Source: Acidobacteriaceae bacterium (GTDB taxonomy: Bacteria > Acidobacteriota > Terriglobia > Terriglobales > Acidobacteriaceae). Taken from it: a stretch of DNA of 64,000 bases. The notes beneath the pieces are model-generated. The model had not been told where the DNA came from. It saw only the letters and a program-made list of their open reading frames with translations, and searched no databases. How positions within the stretch are numbered: position 1 is the stretch's first letter; each line of letters begins with the position of its first letter. Shown in pieces: positions 1-8,253 of this stretch. The position numbers and the translations under genes were made by a program. The stretch is from assembly GCA_903642225.1 (NCBI GenBank), contig CAHJWI010000006.1, positions 1 to 64,000 of the forward strand. The letters are read 5' to 3'.

Positions 1-73
1 AGCCGACGAACGGACTTGAACCGTTGACCTGCTGATTACGAATCAGCTGCTCTACCAACTGAGCTACGTCGGC
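1..73 (-). tRNA. tRNA-Thr (anticodon CGT)
   Basis: Read on the minus strand, the sequence folds as a full cloverleaf. A seven-base acceptor stem (GCCGACG pairing with CGTCGGC) is closed, the D arm contains AGCTCAGTTGGTAGAGC, the anticodon stem-loop is CTGAT-TCGTAA-ATCAG type with anticodon CGT, and the T arm contains GGTTCAAGTCC. The discriminator base is T. CCA would lie outside the window and is probably added after transcription. CGT decodes ACG threonine codons. A good promoter lies just upstream. Confidence 0.95.
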
Positions 74-83
74 CTCTTCACGC

Positions 84-112
84 ATTCTACCGGAATGCGG
101 AGCGGTCACCAA
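84..112 (-). promoter_or_regulatory. Sigma-70-type promoter of tRNA-Thr
   Basis: On the minus strand there is a -35 element TTGGTG (complement of 107-112) and a -10 element TAGAAT (complement of 84-89), separated by exactly 17 bases. The -10 box ends 11 bases before the 5' end of the mature tRNA, which fits a short leader. Assigned by eye; no start-site data. Confidence 0.6.
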
Positions 113-129
113 ACCGGCTTCAAACACAG

Positions 130-160
130 AGAAGGCCACCTGGTAAGGAGGTGGCCTTCT
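130..160 (-). terminator. Perfect 12-bp hairpin, probable terminator
   Basis: AGAAGGCCACCT (130-141) and AGGTGGCCTTCT (149-160) are perfect reverse complements around a 7-base loop. On the minus strand the stem is followed by CTGTGTTTG, a weak T-containing tail. It lies between the DUF6599 gene and the tRNA-Thr promoter, so it probably ends the upstream minus-strand transcript and insulates the tRNA unit. The weak U-tract keeps confidence moderate. Confidence 0.5.
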
Positions 161-328
161 CGTTCAGGGAGAATAGTCCGGACGGAGGCAAAGCCATCTG
201 AACTTTCTGGCGCAATATTATGGGGCGGGTTGGGGCAAGTCAAGATAATTTCGTATGTGCCACATTTCATTACGATTAGCTTGGTCAGGTGGTTTTTTGG
301 AGTATTCGTTATTCGCTTAACATTCGCC

Positions 329-1504
329 TTACGACCGCAGTTTGGGTGCGGGCCCACGCAGATCGAGCTTAATGATTTCCATGTCGTCGAGTGAGGAAAC
401 CGGCTTTCCGCGTGCCTGGCGGATGAACGCCCGACCACCGCCAAAGACGATGCCCAAAACAAGTGCCGCACCCACAATGGCAAACACCATCACGATGATT
501 TGCACCAGCACATTACTGGCTCTGCTCACGGTGAACTGGTCCATGTAGCCCTCCGGCTTGTTCCATGTCAGTTCCGCCTGGTAACTCACGGCCGCAGCCA
601 GCTTTTCTGCTTCGCGTTTTGAAAATCCGCTCGAAGCAAGCGCCACGATCGGTCCGGACCGGCGCACCACGGGATTTCCAGCAAGCATCGCAGAGGGCAG
701 CGAACTACTGGCGAGCGAGGCCTCAAACGCGTGCTGCCGGCCGCCGGCGATGGTCGGCGTCGGATAAAAGACGGCCGTAAGAAGACCGCTGCCCGCACGG
801 CCGGCATACCGCGTCGTGAGAATTTCAGGACTCTTTGAAAAATCCAGCAGCGCAGCTGGCAGCAGACCGCCTTCAGCAGCATAGGTTGCCGGCCCAACGG
901 CGTACCGAATAGTTTCTTTCTGCAGGCCTTCCACGGGCAGACGGGTCGGCAGCAGCGGCGGTGCGCCCTTTGCACCAACCGGCTTTGGAAGCGCCGCAAC
1001 CAGATCACCAAATGAACCGGCCGACACGGCCTTGCTGCCGGAAAGCGCAATGCTGACCAGCGTATTGCCTTGCCAGAACAGGAGCTTGCCGGCAGAGACT
1101 GCGCAATCCGACCCAAGAGAATTGCCGCCCGCACACGGTCGCATCGCCGGTGTCCGCAACAGCGTCCAGGCACTGTATGCACCCGTGGAGTCGGCCATCT
1201 GTACAGCAGAGATGGCGGCCGCCGCTCCGTCAGCGGTGTACTGTCGGGCGCTTGTGCGCTGCACGATCAGCTCTTTGGCAACATCCGGCGCAAGCACGAG
1301 TGTGTCGTCTGCAGTGTCTCCCGTCGCCCTCCAGGGGCCAAAGCTGTCGGGCAGCAGCGGCGCGGGTGGCATGGTTACGGCGCTTGACGCCGGGGCTTGC
1401 CCCCTGACCGCAAAGGGCATCAGCAGCGCTGTCAAAACCAGCGTAGGAGCGAGAGCATGAAAGGTGCGTTGCGAAACAAGGCGCATACGGTGTGAGACTA
1501 CCAT
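329..1504 (-). CDS. DUF6599-like exported protein with C-terminal membrane anchor
   Basis: This 391-residue protein of unknown function resembles the DUF6599 proteins common in Acidobacteria; the family call is from memory of the sequence style (LLPDSFGPWRATG near the mature N-terminus). An N-terminal hydrophobic segment (about residues 13-33) ending before GQAPAS looks like a signal peptide. A strong transmembrane helix lies near residues 335-358 (VLVQIIVMVFAIVGAALVLG), followed by a short basic tail ending in PKLRS. The bulk between should be periplasmic. An alternative ATG lies six codons in. It is transcribed alone on the minus strand and read towards the hairpin at 130-160. No catalytic motif is visible. 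Confidence 0.75.
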   Translation of the reverse strand: MVVSHRMRLVSQRTFHALAPTLVLTALLMPFAVRGQAPASSAVTMPPAPLLPDSFGPWRATGDTADDTLVLAPDVAKELIVQRTSARQYTADGAAAAISAVQMADSTGAYSAWTLLRTPAMRPCAGGNSLGSDCAVSAGKLLFWQGNTLVSIALSGSKAVSAGSFGDLVAALPKPVGAKGAPPLLPTRLPVEGLQKETIRYAVGPATYAAEGGLLPAALLDFSKSPEILTTRYAGRAGSGLLTAVFYPTPTIAGGRQHAFEASLASSSLPSAMLAGNPVVRRSGPIVALASSGFSKREAEKLAAAVSYQAELTWNKPEGYMDQFTVSRASNVLVQIIVMVFAIVGAALVLGIVFGGGRAFIRQARGKPVSSLDDMEIIKLDLRGPAPKLRS

Positions 1505-1767
1505 TGGCCTTCGGCGGATAGCTGCTCTTTACAGACACCGTTGGCAGTCCCTGTGTTCCCTGCCGCAGTACGAACGCGAAGTGCCGTAGTGCCCGGGAAA
1601 GATGCCCGGCAGAAGATGCATTCCCCGTACCCGCCACGCGACGGTCAACGATTGGCGCTTTCATGTACGATCATCTGCGACTCGCGACGGTGACCTCCGC
1701 TGCCCTCCAACTTGTGGGCGCAGCCGAATGTGTTGCCGTTACAGACAGGGTCTCGGGATACGGACAC

Positions 1768-3078
1768 ATGGCAAACATCAGTACGGCGACTGGGAATTAT
1801 GCATCAGCGCCGGCGCAGACCAATCGTGGCGCACTCACCATCGTCACCACGCTCTTCTTCATGTGGGGTTTCTGCACGGTTCTGAACGATGCCCTTATTC
1901 CCCATCTTCAGTCCATCTTCAACCTGTCCTACGTTGAAGCGTCGTACGTTCAGCTTGCCTTCTTCGGCTCCTACTTTGTCTTTGCTATGCCCGCGGGCTG
2001 GCTCATTGAACGTGTGGGCTATCAGCGGACCATGGTGATCGGCCTCGCTGTCATGGCTGTGGGTTCGCTGCTGGTTGTGCCTGCTGCCACCACGGCAAAG
2101 TACCCACTCTTTCTGGCGGTTCAGGTCGTCATCGGCGCGGGTATTACCATCCTGCAGGTGTCCGCCAACCCCTACGTGACTATTCTTGGACCACCAGAAA
2201 CGGCGTCCAGCCGCCTTAATCTCACCCAGGCGTTCAACACGCTAGGCGATACAGTGGCACCCTACTTCGGCAGCATGCTCATTCTGGGCCGCGCCGTGGT
2301 GGAGTCCGCACCCAAGGAACCCGGTGCACTTACGGCGTACCACATTCGCCAGGCAGGCACCGTCAAGCTGCCTTACGTCGGCATCGCCGCCACACTCATC
2401 ATTCTCGGCATCGCCATCGCCCTCTACCGCTTCCCACGGCTCGAGGTTACACGCGACTTTCGGCCCGGCGATCTGAGCTCCAAATCCGACAGCATCTGGA
2501 ACCATCCTCACGTGTGGCTCGGTGCGCTTGCCATCTTCATCTACGTTGGCGCTGAGGTCTCAGTGGGCAGTTTCCTTGCCAAGTTCATCGCGAACCCGGC
2601 CATCGGCAACATGAGCCTGCAGTCCGCCACCAAGATGGTGACCGTCTACTGGGCCGGCATGATGGTCGGCCGCTTCGGCGGTTCGTATGTCATGCAGAAG
2701 GTCTCGTCCAGCAAGCTGCTTGCGGGCGCGGGTGTGGGCGGCTTTGTTGTTGTGCTGCTCGCGGTACTTACCACGGGGCACACCGCCATGTGGTTTATTC
2801 TCGCGATCGGCCTGTTCAACTCCATCATGTTCCCCACCATTTTTACGTTGGGTGTGGCGGAACTCGGCCCGCTTACCGGCCGCGCTTCCGGCCTGCTGGT
2901 GCAGGGTATCGTGGGCGCCGCAATTATCCCGGTCGCCATGGGCAAGCTGGCCGACACGTACGGCATCCACCTCGCACTTATCCTGCCCTGCCTCTGCTAC
3001 CTCTTCGTCATTTATTACGGTCTTAGCGGCTACAAGATCAAGCCGAACGAACGACAGTCAGAGCTCCAGGCCGTTTAA
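1768..3078 (+). CDS. FucP-type sugar:proton symporter (MFS)
   Basis: Twelve-helix major facilitator permease of 436 residues in the L-fucose/glucose-galactose transporter group (FHS family). Diagnostic stretches are TLFFMWGFCTVLNDALIPHL in helix 1 and the helix 4-5 region QVSANPYVTILGPPETASSRLN, which in FucP-like proteins carries the NPY motif and the loop before helix 5. It imports a hexose or deoxyhexose with protons at the inner membrane; substrate cannot be told from sequence. The frame is open further upstream to 1663, but the ATG at 1768 has GGGA nine bases before it and begins just before the conserved part. It stands alone between a divergent DUF6599 gene and aspS, with no sugar catabolic genes beside it. 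Confidence 0.85.
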   Translation: MANISTATGNYASAPAQTNRGALTIVTTLFFMWGFCTVLNDALIPHLQSIFNLSYVEASYVQLAFFGSYFVFAMPAGWLIERVGYQRTMVIGLAVMAVGSLLVVPAATTAKYPLFLAVQVVIGAGITILQVSANPYVTILGPPETASSRLNLTQAFNTLGDTVAPYFGSMLILGRAVVESAPKEPGALTAYHIRQAGTVKLPYVGIAATLIILGIAIALYRFPRLEVTRDFRPGDLSSKSDSIWNHPHVWLGALAIFIYVGAEVSVGSFLAKFIANPAIGNMSLQSATKMVTVYWAGMMVGRFGGSYVMQKVSSSKLLAGAGVGGFVVVLLAVLTTGHTAMWFILAIGLFNSIMFPTIFTLGVAELGPLTGRASGLLVQGIVGAAIIPVAMGKLADTYGIHLALILPCLCYLFVIYYGLSGYKIKPNERQSELQAV

Positions 3079-3258
3079 CACCTGCATGTGCTCTCCACCC
3101 TGGCGAATGCTGTCTCGTGGTCGACAAAGGTCTCAGGCGATGCCGCTCTGCCGGTCGCTTTTCCACGCGTTGTCATCATCGAGCGCTAGGTCCTGCGCCG
3201 CTATCGGTCCTGCAGAGAACCGCGGCGTCGTACCTTCGAACCGTAGAATAGACGGATT

Positions 3259-5112
3259 GTGACTCTCGACTTTTTAGGCCAGCACCAGCGTACACACTTG
3301 TGCGGCGACCTTCGCGCAGCAGATGCAGAGAAGCCCGTCATCCTAATGGGATGGGTCAACCGCCGCCGTGACCATGGCGATCTCATCTTCCTCGACCTGC
3401 GCGACCGCTCCGGCATTACTCAGATCGTCGTTGACAAATCGCAGTCCAGCGCCGCCCTGCTCAAAGCCGAGGCTGCGCGGCCGGAGTTCGTGATGGCTGC
3501 GATCGGCAACGTGCGCCTGCGCGGCGAAGGCCTTGCCAATCCGAATATTCCCACCGGCGACATTGAAGTCATTGCCCACGAACTGCTGCTGCTGAGCGAT
3601 GCAAAGACCCCGCCGTTCTCCCCGGCCGAGGACGCCATTGCCAACGAAGAGCTTCGCCTGCAATACCGCTACATCGACCTGCGCCGGCCGACGATGCAGC
3701 ACAACTTCCTCATCCGCCACCGCGTTGCGCAGGCCATCCGCAACCAGCTCTCGAGCGAAGGCTTCCTCGAGATCGAGACCCCGATGCTTACCCGCACCAC
3801 ACCGGGCGGCGCACGCGATTATCTCGTCCCCTCGCGTGTGCACGCCGGCGAGTTCTACGCGCTTCCGCAGTCGCCACAGATCTTCAAGCAATTGCTGATG
3901 GTCGGCGGGTTCGACCGCTACTTCCAGATCGCGCGCTGCTTCCGCGACGAAGACCCCCGCGCGGATCGCCAGCCCGACTTCACCCAGATCGACCTGGAAC
4001 TCACCTTTCCGCAGCAGGACGAGATCTTCGGCGTGACCGAGCGGTTCGTCAAAGCGGCGTTTGAGGCCGCCGGCCAGCCCATGACTATCCCGTTTCCGCG
4101 CATGACCTACGACGAGGCGATCCGCAGATACGGCATCGACAAGCCCGACATGCGTCTGCCGCACATGGCCGACCTGACCGGGATCTTTACCCCTGAGCTG
4201 CGCGAAACCCTGCGCATTGAGCCGGTGCTGCCGGTCTTTGGCTTCGTCATCCCTTCTGTCGGTGAACTGAGCGGCACCGCACGCAAGGCGTTGCTTTCTG
4301 AGATCCGCAGCTATTTCGGCGACAGCGGCCTCGACGTGCTCGACCTTGCGCGCCTGCGTACCAATGAGAGCTTCCAGCCGCTGACAGAGGCCATCGCTGC
4401 ACACCTGAACGCAACGACTGTCCACTTCAACGGCAAAAACTTCACAACGGACGACCTTGCCATCGTTGTCACGCCGAAGCTCGGCACCGCACCAGTCTGG
4501 AACTTCGATCGCCAGTGGATACCTAAGCGCGTGGGCGGTCTGCGCCTGGAACTGGCAAAGAAGTACGCGGACAAACACGGCCTGTTCCTCAAGAAAGGCA
4601 CCGCAGACGACTACCGCTTTACCTGGGTCACCGACTTTCCCATGTACGAGTTCAACGAGGAAAAGAAGACCTGGGATGCCGCCCACCATCCTTTCACCTC
4701 GCCGCACGAGGCAGACATTTCAAGTGGTGCGCTTTACAACGACAAGGGATCTGTTCGCGCCCAGGCCTACGACGTTGTGCTCAATGGCATGGAGCTCGGC
4801 TCCGGCAGCATCCGCATCCACCAGAAAGAAGTACAAGCCGAAATCTTCCACACGCTCGGCATGAGCGATGAAGAGCTCCGCGACCGTTTCGGCTTCTTCC
4901 TGGAGGCGCTCGACTACGGCACCCCACCCCACGGGGGTATTGCACTCGGCCTCGACCGCATCGTCATGCTGCTCACCGACTCCACCAGTCTTCGCGAAGT
5001 GATCGCCTTCCCCAAAACCGCCAAGGCCGTCGATCTAATGTGCCAGGCCCCCAGCCCCGCTACAGACACCCAGCTTCGCGATCTGCACCTCCGCACCGTC
5101 GTGCGCAGCTGA
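3259..5112 (+). CDS. aspS: Aspartate--tRNA ligase
   Basis: 617-residue bacterial-type class II aspartyl-tRNA synthetase, slightly longer than the usual 585-600. It attaches Asp to tRNA-Asp, and in species lacking AsnRS may also charge tRNA-Asn. Visible domains: N-terminal OB-fold anticodon-binding domain (about 1-110, with GWVNRRRDHG), class II motif 2 near residues 228-246 (CFRDEDPRADRQPDFTQID), the bacterial GAD insertion at roughly 300-430, and motif 3 GIALGLDRIVML near 560. The start is GTG at 3259; the first ATG downstream would remove the OB-fold start. Whether it is the discriminating or non-discriminating form cannot be settled without an asnS/gatCAB survey of the genome. Confidence 0.97.
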   Translation: MTLDFLGQHQRTHLCGDLRAADAEKPVILMGWVNRRRDHGDLIFLDLRDRSGITQIVVDKSQSSAALLKAEAARPEFVMAAIGNVRLRGEGLANPNIPTGDIEVIAHELLLLSDAKTPPFSPAEDAIANEELRLQYRYIDLRRPTMQHNFLIRHRVAQAIRNQLSSEGFLEIETPMLTRTTPGGARDYLVPSRVHAGEFYALPQSPQIFKQLLMVGGFDRYFQIARCFRDEDPRADRQPDFTQIDLELTFPQQDEIFGVTERFVKAAFEAAGQPMTIPFPRMTYDEAIRRYGIDKPDMRLPHMADLTGIFTPELRETLRIEPVLPVFGFVIPSVGELSGTARKALLSEIRSYFGDSGLDVLDLARLRTNESFQPLTEAIAAHLNATTVHFNGKNFTTDDLAIVVTPKLGTAPVWNFDRQWIPKRVGGLRLELAKKYADKHGLFLKKGTADDYRFTWVTDFPMYEFNEEKKTWDAAHHPFTSPHEADISSGALYNDKGSVRAQAYDVVLNGMELGSGSIRIHQKEVQAEIFHTLGMSDEELRDRFGFFLEALDYGTPPHGGIALGLDRIVMLLTDSTSLREVIAFPKTAKAVDLMCQAPSPATDTQLRDLHLRTVVRS

Positions 5113-5231
5113 CGGCAGTCGTTCCAATGATGGAAGGAAGAAACAATCGAAGCGCGGAGTCCAACCCCGTTCCCTTCTGCGACCATCTGCAGGGTGAGCT
5201 TTACTCACACACACGAAGGAGACACAAATTC

Positions 5232-5468
5232 ATGGCTGACAACGACGTGCTTAAAAATCAGGAGCAGATCCTGCAGAATCAAAAAGATATCCTCAACAAC
5301 CAGAAGACCTTGAAGGAGAATCAGGAGTCGTCCGGCGGCATCCTCTCTCATCAGAAGGACATTCTGGACAACCAGAAGTCGATCCTGAGCAACCAGGAAG
5401 AGATCACGTCCAACCAGAAGGAACTCCTTTCTAACCAGAAAGAGATTCTCGCAGCCCTCAAGAAATAA
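5232..5468 (+). CDS. Small Asn-Gln heptad-repeat coiled-coil protein
   Basis: 78-residue protein of unknown function made almost wholly of a seven-residue repeat I-L-x-N-Q-(K/E)-x. Asn-Gln recurs at residues 9, 16, 23, 30, then (as His-Gln) at 40, and at 47, 54, 61, 68. The only phase break is a three-residue insertion carrying SSGG at 33-36. Placing Ile/Leu at heptad position a puts Asn at d throughout, so the prediction is two helices separated by a Gly-Gly turn, or one long oligomeric coiled coil. There is no signal peptide, membrane segment or cysteine. A strong ribosome site GAAGGAG precedes the ATG at 5232. It lies 120 bases after aspS and ends before a hairpin terminator. Confidence 0.8.
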   Translation: MADNDVLKNQEQILQNQKDILNNQKTLKENQESSGGILSHQKDILDNQKSILSNQEEITSNQKELLSNQKEILAALKK

Positions 5469-5480
5469 CATTTGGCAGGA

Positions 5481-5509
5481 GCCGGGGAGGTGGATGTGTC
5501 CTCCCTGGC
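5481..5509. terminator. Bidirectional hairpin terminator between convergent genes
   Basis: GCCGGGGAGG (5481-5490) pairs with CCTCCCTGGC (5500-5509) over ten positions including one G-U pair, with a nine-base loop. It lies 12 bases after the stop of the heptad-repeat gene and 11 bases beyond the stop of the convergent TauE/SafE gene. It is followed on the plus strand by AACACATGTTT, so the U-tract is poor. Confidence 0.55.
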
Positions 5510-5519
5510 AACACATGTT

Positions 5520-6569
5520 TCAGAAGAGTGCCGGTGTCCTGTCTGAGCTATACCGGCGGCTATGGCGCATGCCGAGGTTGATCCCGATAAAAGAGATCAA
5601 AGTGGCCAGCCCCACCAGACCTACGCCATGCGATAAATCCACCAGAAACAGCGTACTCAGGAACTCCGCCGCGATCAGGCTCACAAGTATGCCGACAATG
5701 GTGCGGCGTTCCATGCGTGAGCACACCAGCGCACCCAGCGGCGCACCTACGACCACAACAGGCACGGCGGCCAGCCAGTAGTCGATGACCCTTGGCGAGT
5801 AGTCGCGCACAACGAACAGGTGCAGCAGGAATGCGGCGGCCGTCACAATCCACATCAGCAGCACCGTCGTCGGCGTCACGATTTTCTCATTCACGCGGAA
5901 TAGCACCACCATCACCATGAACACCACAATGTTCTCGCCGCAGCCGATCAGGCCGCTCAGTGCACCGCCCAGCAGACCGGCCACGAGCAGCGCAGCTTTC
6001 TCGCGCGGCCCGAACACAGGCATGTGTGGGTGGCGCAGTGCACCCGTGCCGCGCTCTGGTAAAAGCAGCACCAGTGCAAGGCTGGTGACCACTGCTGTAA
6101 AGAACACCCGGACCATGCCCGACGGCATGCGCGGCACCAGCAGCAGCGTGCTGATGACCATGCCGGCCACTCCGCCAGTGCCTGCCCACACCAGCGCCCG
6201 CCTCTCAATCGGTATGCGCTGGTACAGGATGCTCAGCGACGCCGCGCCCATGCCCACCGTCTGAATTGCAAAGGAGAACAGGCGCGCATCTGCCGCGGAG
6301 ATGTGCAGCACTTTTGTGAACATGGGGAACGCGATCGCCGCGCCGCCTTCGCTCGTGCCGCCTCCCACAAGCGATCCCAGCACCATCGTGAGAGACACCT
6401 TCCAGTGGACTGCAATACTGTGCAGCGCACGGCCACGGCCAAGCAGCACCCAGCCCAGCCACACGACTGCGGCCAGCGCGCCATTAAAGCGGATGCTTCG
6501 CCCAAGGTGTGCAGGATGCGGCTCGCTCACCGGTGCGGGTGCGGATTGTTGACTTACCTTGGTCGGCAT
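5520..6569 (-). CDS. TauE/SafE-family sulfite/anion exporter
   Basis: 349-residue polytopic inner-membrane protein of the TauE/SafE (DUF81) permease family, predicted to export small sulfur-containing or other organic anions; the substrate is not known here. Two homologous halves of about four helices each are visible, with the family's glycine-rich first-helix motif GSLVGGGTSEGGAAIAFPM and the matching second-half motif LLGGALSGLIGCGENIVVF. The ATG at 6569 is preferred over a TTG ten codons upstream; a Pro/Ala/Gln-rich cytoplasmic stretch precedes helix 1. It is a single gene converging on the heptad-repeat gene and sharing a terminator with it. Confidence 0.85.
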   Translation of the reverse strand: MPTKVSQQSAPAPVSEPHPAHLGRSIRFNGALAAVVWLGWVLLGRGRALHSIAVHWKVSLTMVLGSLVGGGTSEGGAAIAFPMFTKVLHISAADARLFSFAIQTVGMGAASLSILYQRIPIERRALVWAGTGGVAGMVISTLLLVPRMPSGMVRVFFTAVVTSLALVLLLPERGTGALRHPHMPVFGPREKAALLVAGLLGGALSGLIGCGENIVVFMVMVVLFRVNEKIVTPTTVLLMWIVTAAAFLLHLFVVRDYSPRVIDYWLAAVPVVVVGAPLGALVCSRMERRTIVGILVSLIAAEFLSTLFLVDLSHGVGLVGLATLISFIGINLGMRHSRRYSSDRTPALF

Positions 6570-6726
6570 CGCTGGTGTACCAATCTGTTTTCGCCTCAAG
6601 TGTAACGAAGCGCCACAACAGCTTGGCAGAAGCGATGCGCAGTCGCGCCAGCAAGCCTAAGTCGAGGGATGTCGCCCATCAGCACTGCCACCTCCTCATG
6701 CATGATTCTGGACCCGCCTGGGATTG

Positions 6727-7386
6727 TCACCGGTCCGGGTGGTACAACCGCATACGCGAGATGTACAGCATCACCTCTGGCGTAATGCGGCCACCCGGCG
6801 ATACGCCCACCCGTAGCCGCTCGCGAACGTCCGTTGCGGACGTGTCGTCCTCCACGTCAGCCAACAGGTGGATGCGCGCACGTTGCGCAGGCGTCAGCTG
6901 TAGGACAGACAGCTCATCCAACGCGAACTCAGGCCGTGACACCGCAATCCATTCCGCAGTTTCCAGCAGCCTTTCCGGCTTCTTCCACTGCCGCAAAGAA
7001 AGCAGGCTATCCGCACCCGCAATGCAGAACAACTCCGCACCTGGGTTCTCTGACGTTAACGCCTCCAGCGCATCCACAGTAAAGTTCGGCGATCCATCGG
7101 CATGCGGAGCGTCCAGATCGCTCGCCTCCAGAGTTGCAGCCGGCGCAGCTGCCAAAAACGGGCTGCCCAGCGCCACACCCGCTCCGCTCGCCGCGGCACA
7201 CAGCAGCTTCACCATAGCTAACCTGTCAGCATAGTCGGCCACCGGCGCGGCACTCTTCAGCGGCTGCCGTCCCGTGGGCGCCAGCAGTACGCGTTGGAGC
7301 TTGAACGCCTGCGCCGCTGCCACGGCTACCGCAAGGTGCGCTCGGTGCGGTGGGTCAAAGGTGCCGCCAAAGTAGCCGATGCGCAT
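6727..7386 (-). CDS. nadD: Nicotinate-nucleotide adenylyltransferase
   Basis: 219-residue enzyme that transfers AMP from ATP to nicotinate mononucleotide, giving deamido-NAD in NAD biosynthesis. The N-terminus MRIGYFGGTFDPPHRAH has the nucleotidyltransferase GxFDPxHxxH signature, and the C-terminal DTSATDVRERL corresponds to the ISSTxIR ATP-phosphate motif. The frame is open 25 codons further upstream, but the family begins exactly at the ATG at 7386, so that start is chosen. It is divergent from the AIM24-family gene, with about 90 bases between the two starts. The rsfS and proA genes often next to nadD are absent. Confidence 0.93.
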   Translation of the reverse strand: MRIGYFGGTFDPPHRAHLAVAVAAAQAFKLQRVLLAPTGRQPLKSAAPVADYADRLAMVKLLCAAASGAGVALGSPFLAAAPAATLEASDLDAPHADGSPNFTVDALEALTSENPGAELFCIAGADSLLSLRQWKKPERLLETAEWIAVSRPEFALDELSVLQLTPAQRARIHLLADVEDDTSATDVRERLRVGVSPGGRITPEVMLYISRMRLYHPDR

Positions 7387-7475
7387 GCTCACCAGACTAA
7401 CCCGCGTAGTGGGAACCAACCACCTTCGTTCGGCGTATGTTTGTGGTGTGCACACGTGCACTGGAGCCGCCTCTC

Positions 7476-8243
7476 ATGCAGACCCGCATTCACGGAACCG
7501 TCATGCCCGCGCTCGAAGTCCTGCTGCAACCCGGCGAATCCGTCTTCGCAGAGGCCGGCGAGCTCTCCTGGATGACTGCCAGCATCGGCCTCACCACCCA
7601 CACCCAGTTCGGCGGCGGCGGTGGCTTTCTCGGCGTCATCAAGCGCATGGCCGGCGGCGGCACTCTCTTCATGACGGAGTACCAGGCCCAGGGCTACCCC
7701 GGCGAAATCGCCTTCGCCACTAAGGTTCCCGGTCACATCGTTCCCGTCGAGCTCCACACCGGCCGCGAGGAGTACTTCATTCATCGCCACGGCTTTCTGT
7801 GCGGCACACCCGGCGTCCAGATCGGCCTCGGCTTCCAGCAATCGCTCGGTGCCGGCATCTTCGGCGGCGCAGGTTTCCTTCTGCAAAAGCTCACCGGCCA
7901 AGGCACCGCATGGCTCGAGCTCTCCGGCGAACTCGTCGTCCGCGACTTGCAGCCCGGCGAAACCCTCCGCGTCCACCCTGGCCACGTCGGGGCTTTTCAG
8001 GGAAGCGTGTCATTCCAGATCACCCGCGTTCCCGGCATCCGCAATCTTATTTTCGGCGGCGATGGCCTCTTCCTCGCCGCGCTTACCGGCCCCGGCCGCA
8101 TCTGGCTGCAGACGCTGCCTCTCAGCAATCTGGCCCACGCCCTGAGCGAGTACATGCCCGGCGAAGGCCGCCCGCGTGAGGTCGCTGGTGGCGTCGTCGG
8201 CGGAATTGTTGGTTCCGTCCTCGACGGCATGCGCGACCGGTAA
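7476..8243 (+). CDS. AIM24 / TIGR00266 family protein
   Basis: 255-residue protein matching the TIGR00266/AIM24 family, which folds as a glycine-rich triplicated beta structure. Typical features are the early EVLLQPGESVFAEAGELSWMT, the central GGGGGFLGVIKRMAGGG stretch, and the late GGDGLFLAALTGPGRIWLQTLPLSNLA. The bacterial role is not established; the yeast namesake affects mitochondrial inner-membrane organisation. The ATG at 7476 is chosen because the thirteen residues before it are not family-like. It converges on rlmN, with only ten bases between the stops. No signal peptide is visible, so it is probably cytoplasmic. Confidence 0.85.
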   Translation: MQTRIHGTVMPALEVLLQPGESVFAEAGELSWMTASIGLTTHTQFGGGGGFLGVIKRMAGGGTLFMTEYQAQGYPGEIAFATKVPGHIVPVELHTGREEYFIHRHGFLCGTPGVQIGLGFQQSLGAGIFGGAGFLLQKLTGQGTAWLELSGELVVRDLQPGETLRVHPGHVGAFQGSVSFQITRVPGIRNLIFGGDGLFLAALTGPGRIWLQTLPLSNLAHALSEYMPGEGRPREVAGGVVGGIVGSVLDGMRDR

Positions 8244-8253
8244 GCTTGCAGGC

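Noticed and set aside
95-483. Small frames around the tRNA and hairpin
   Set aside because: They cross the terminator and the tRNA promoter and overlap the DUF6599 gene antisense.
3343-4707. Minus-strand 454-codon open frame
   Set aside because: Exact antisense of aspS, which is certain.
5232-5468. Possible CRISPR-like or tandem DNA repeat with 21-base periodicity
   Set aside because: The periodicity is codon-level: third positions vary while the IxxNQ protein pattern is kept, so it is a coding repeat.
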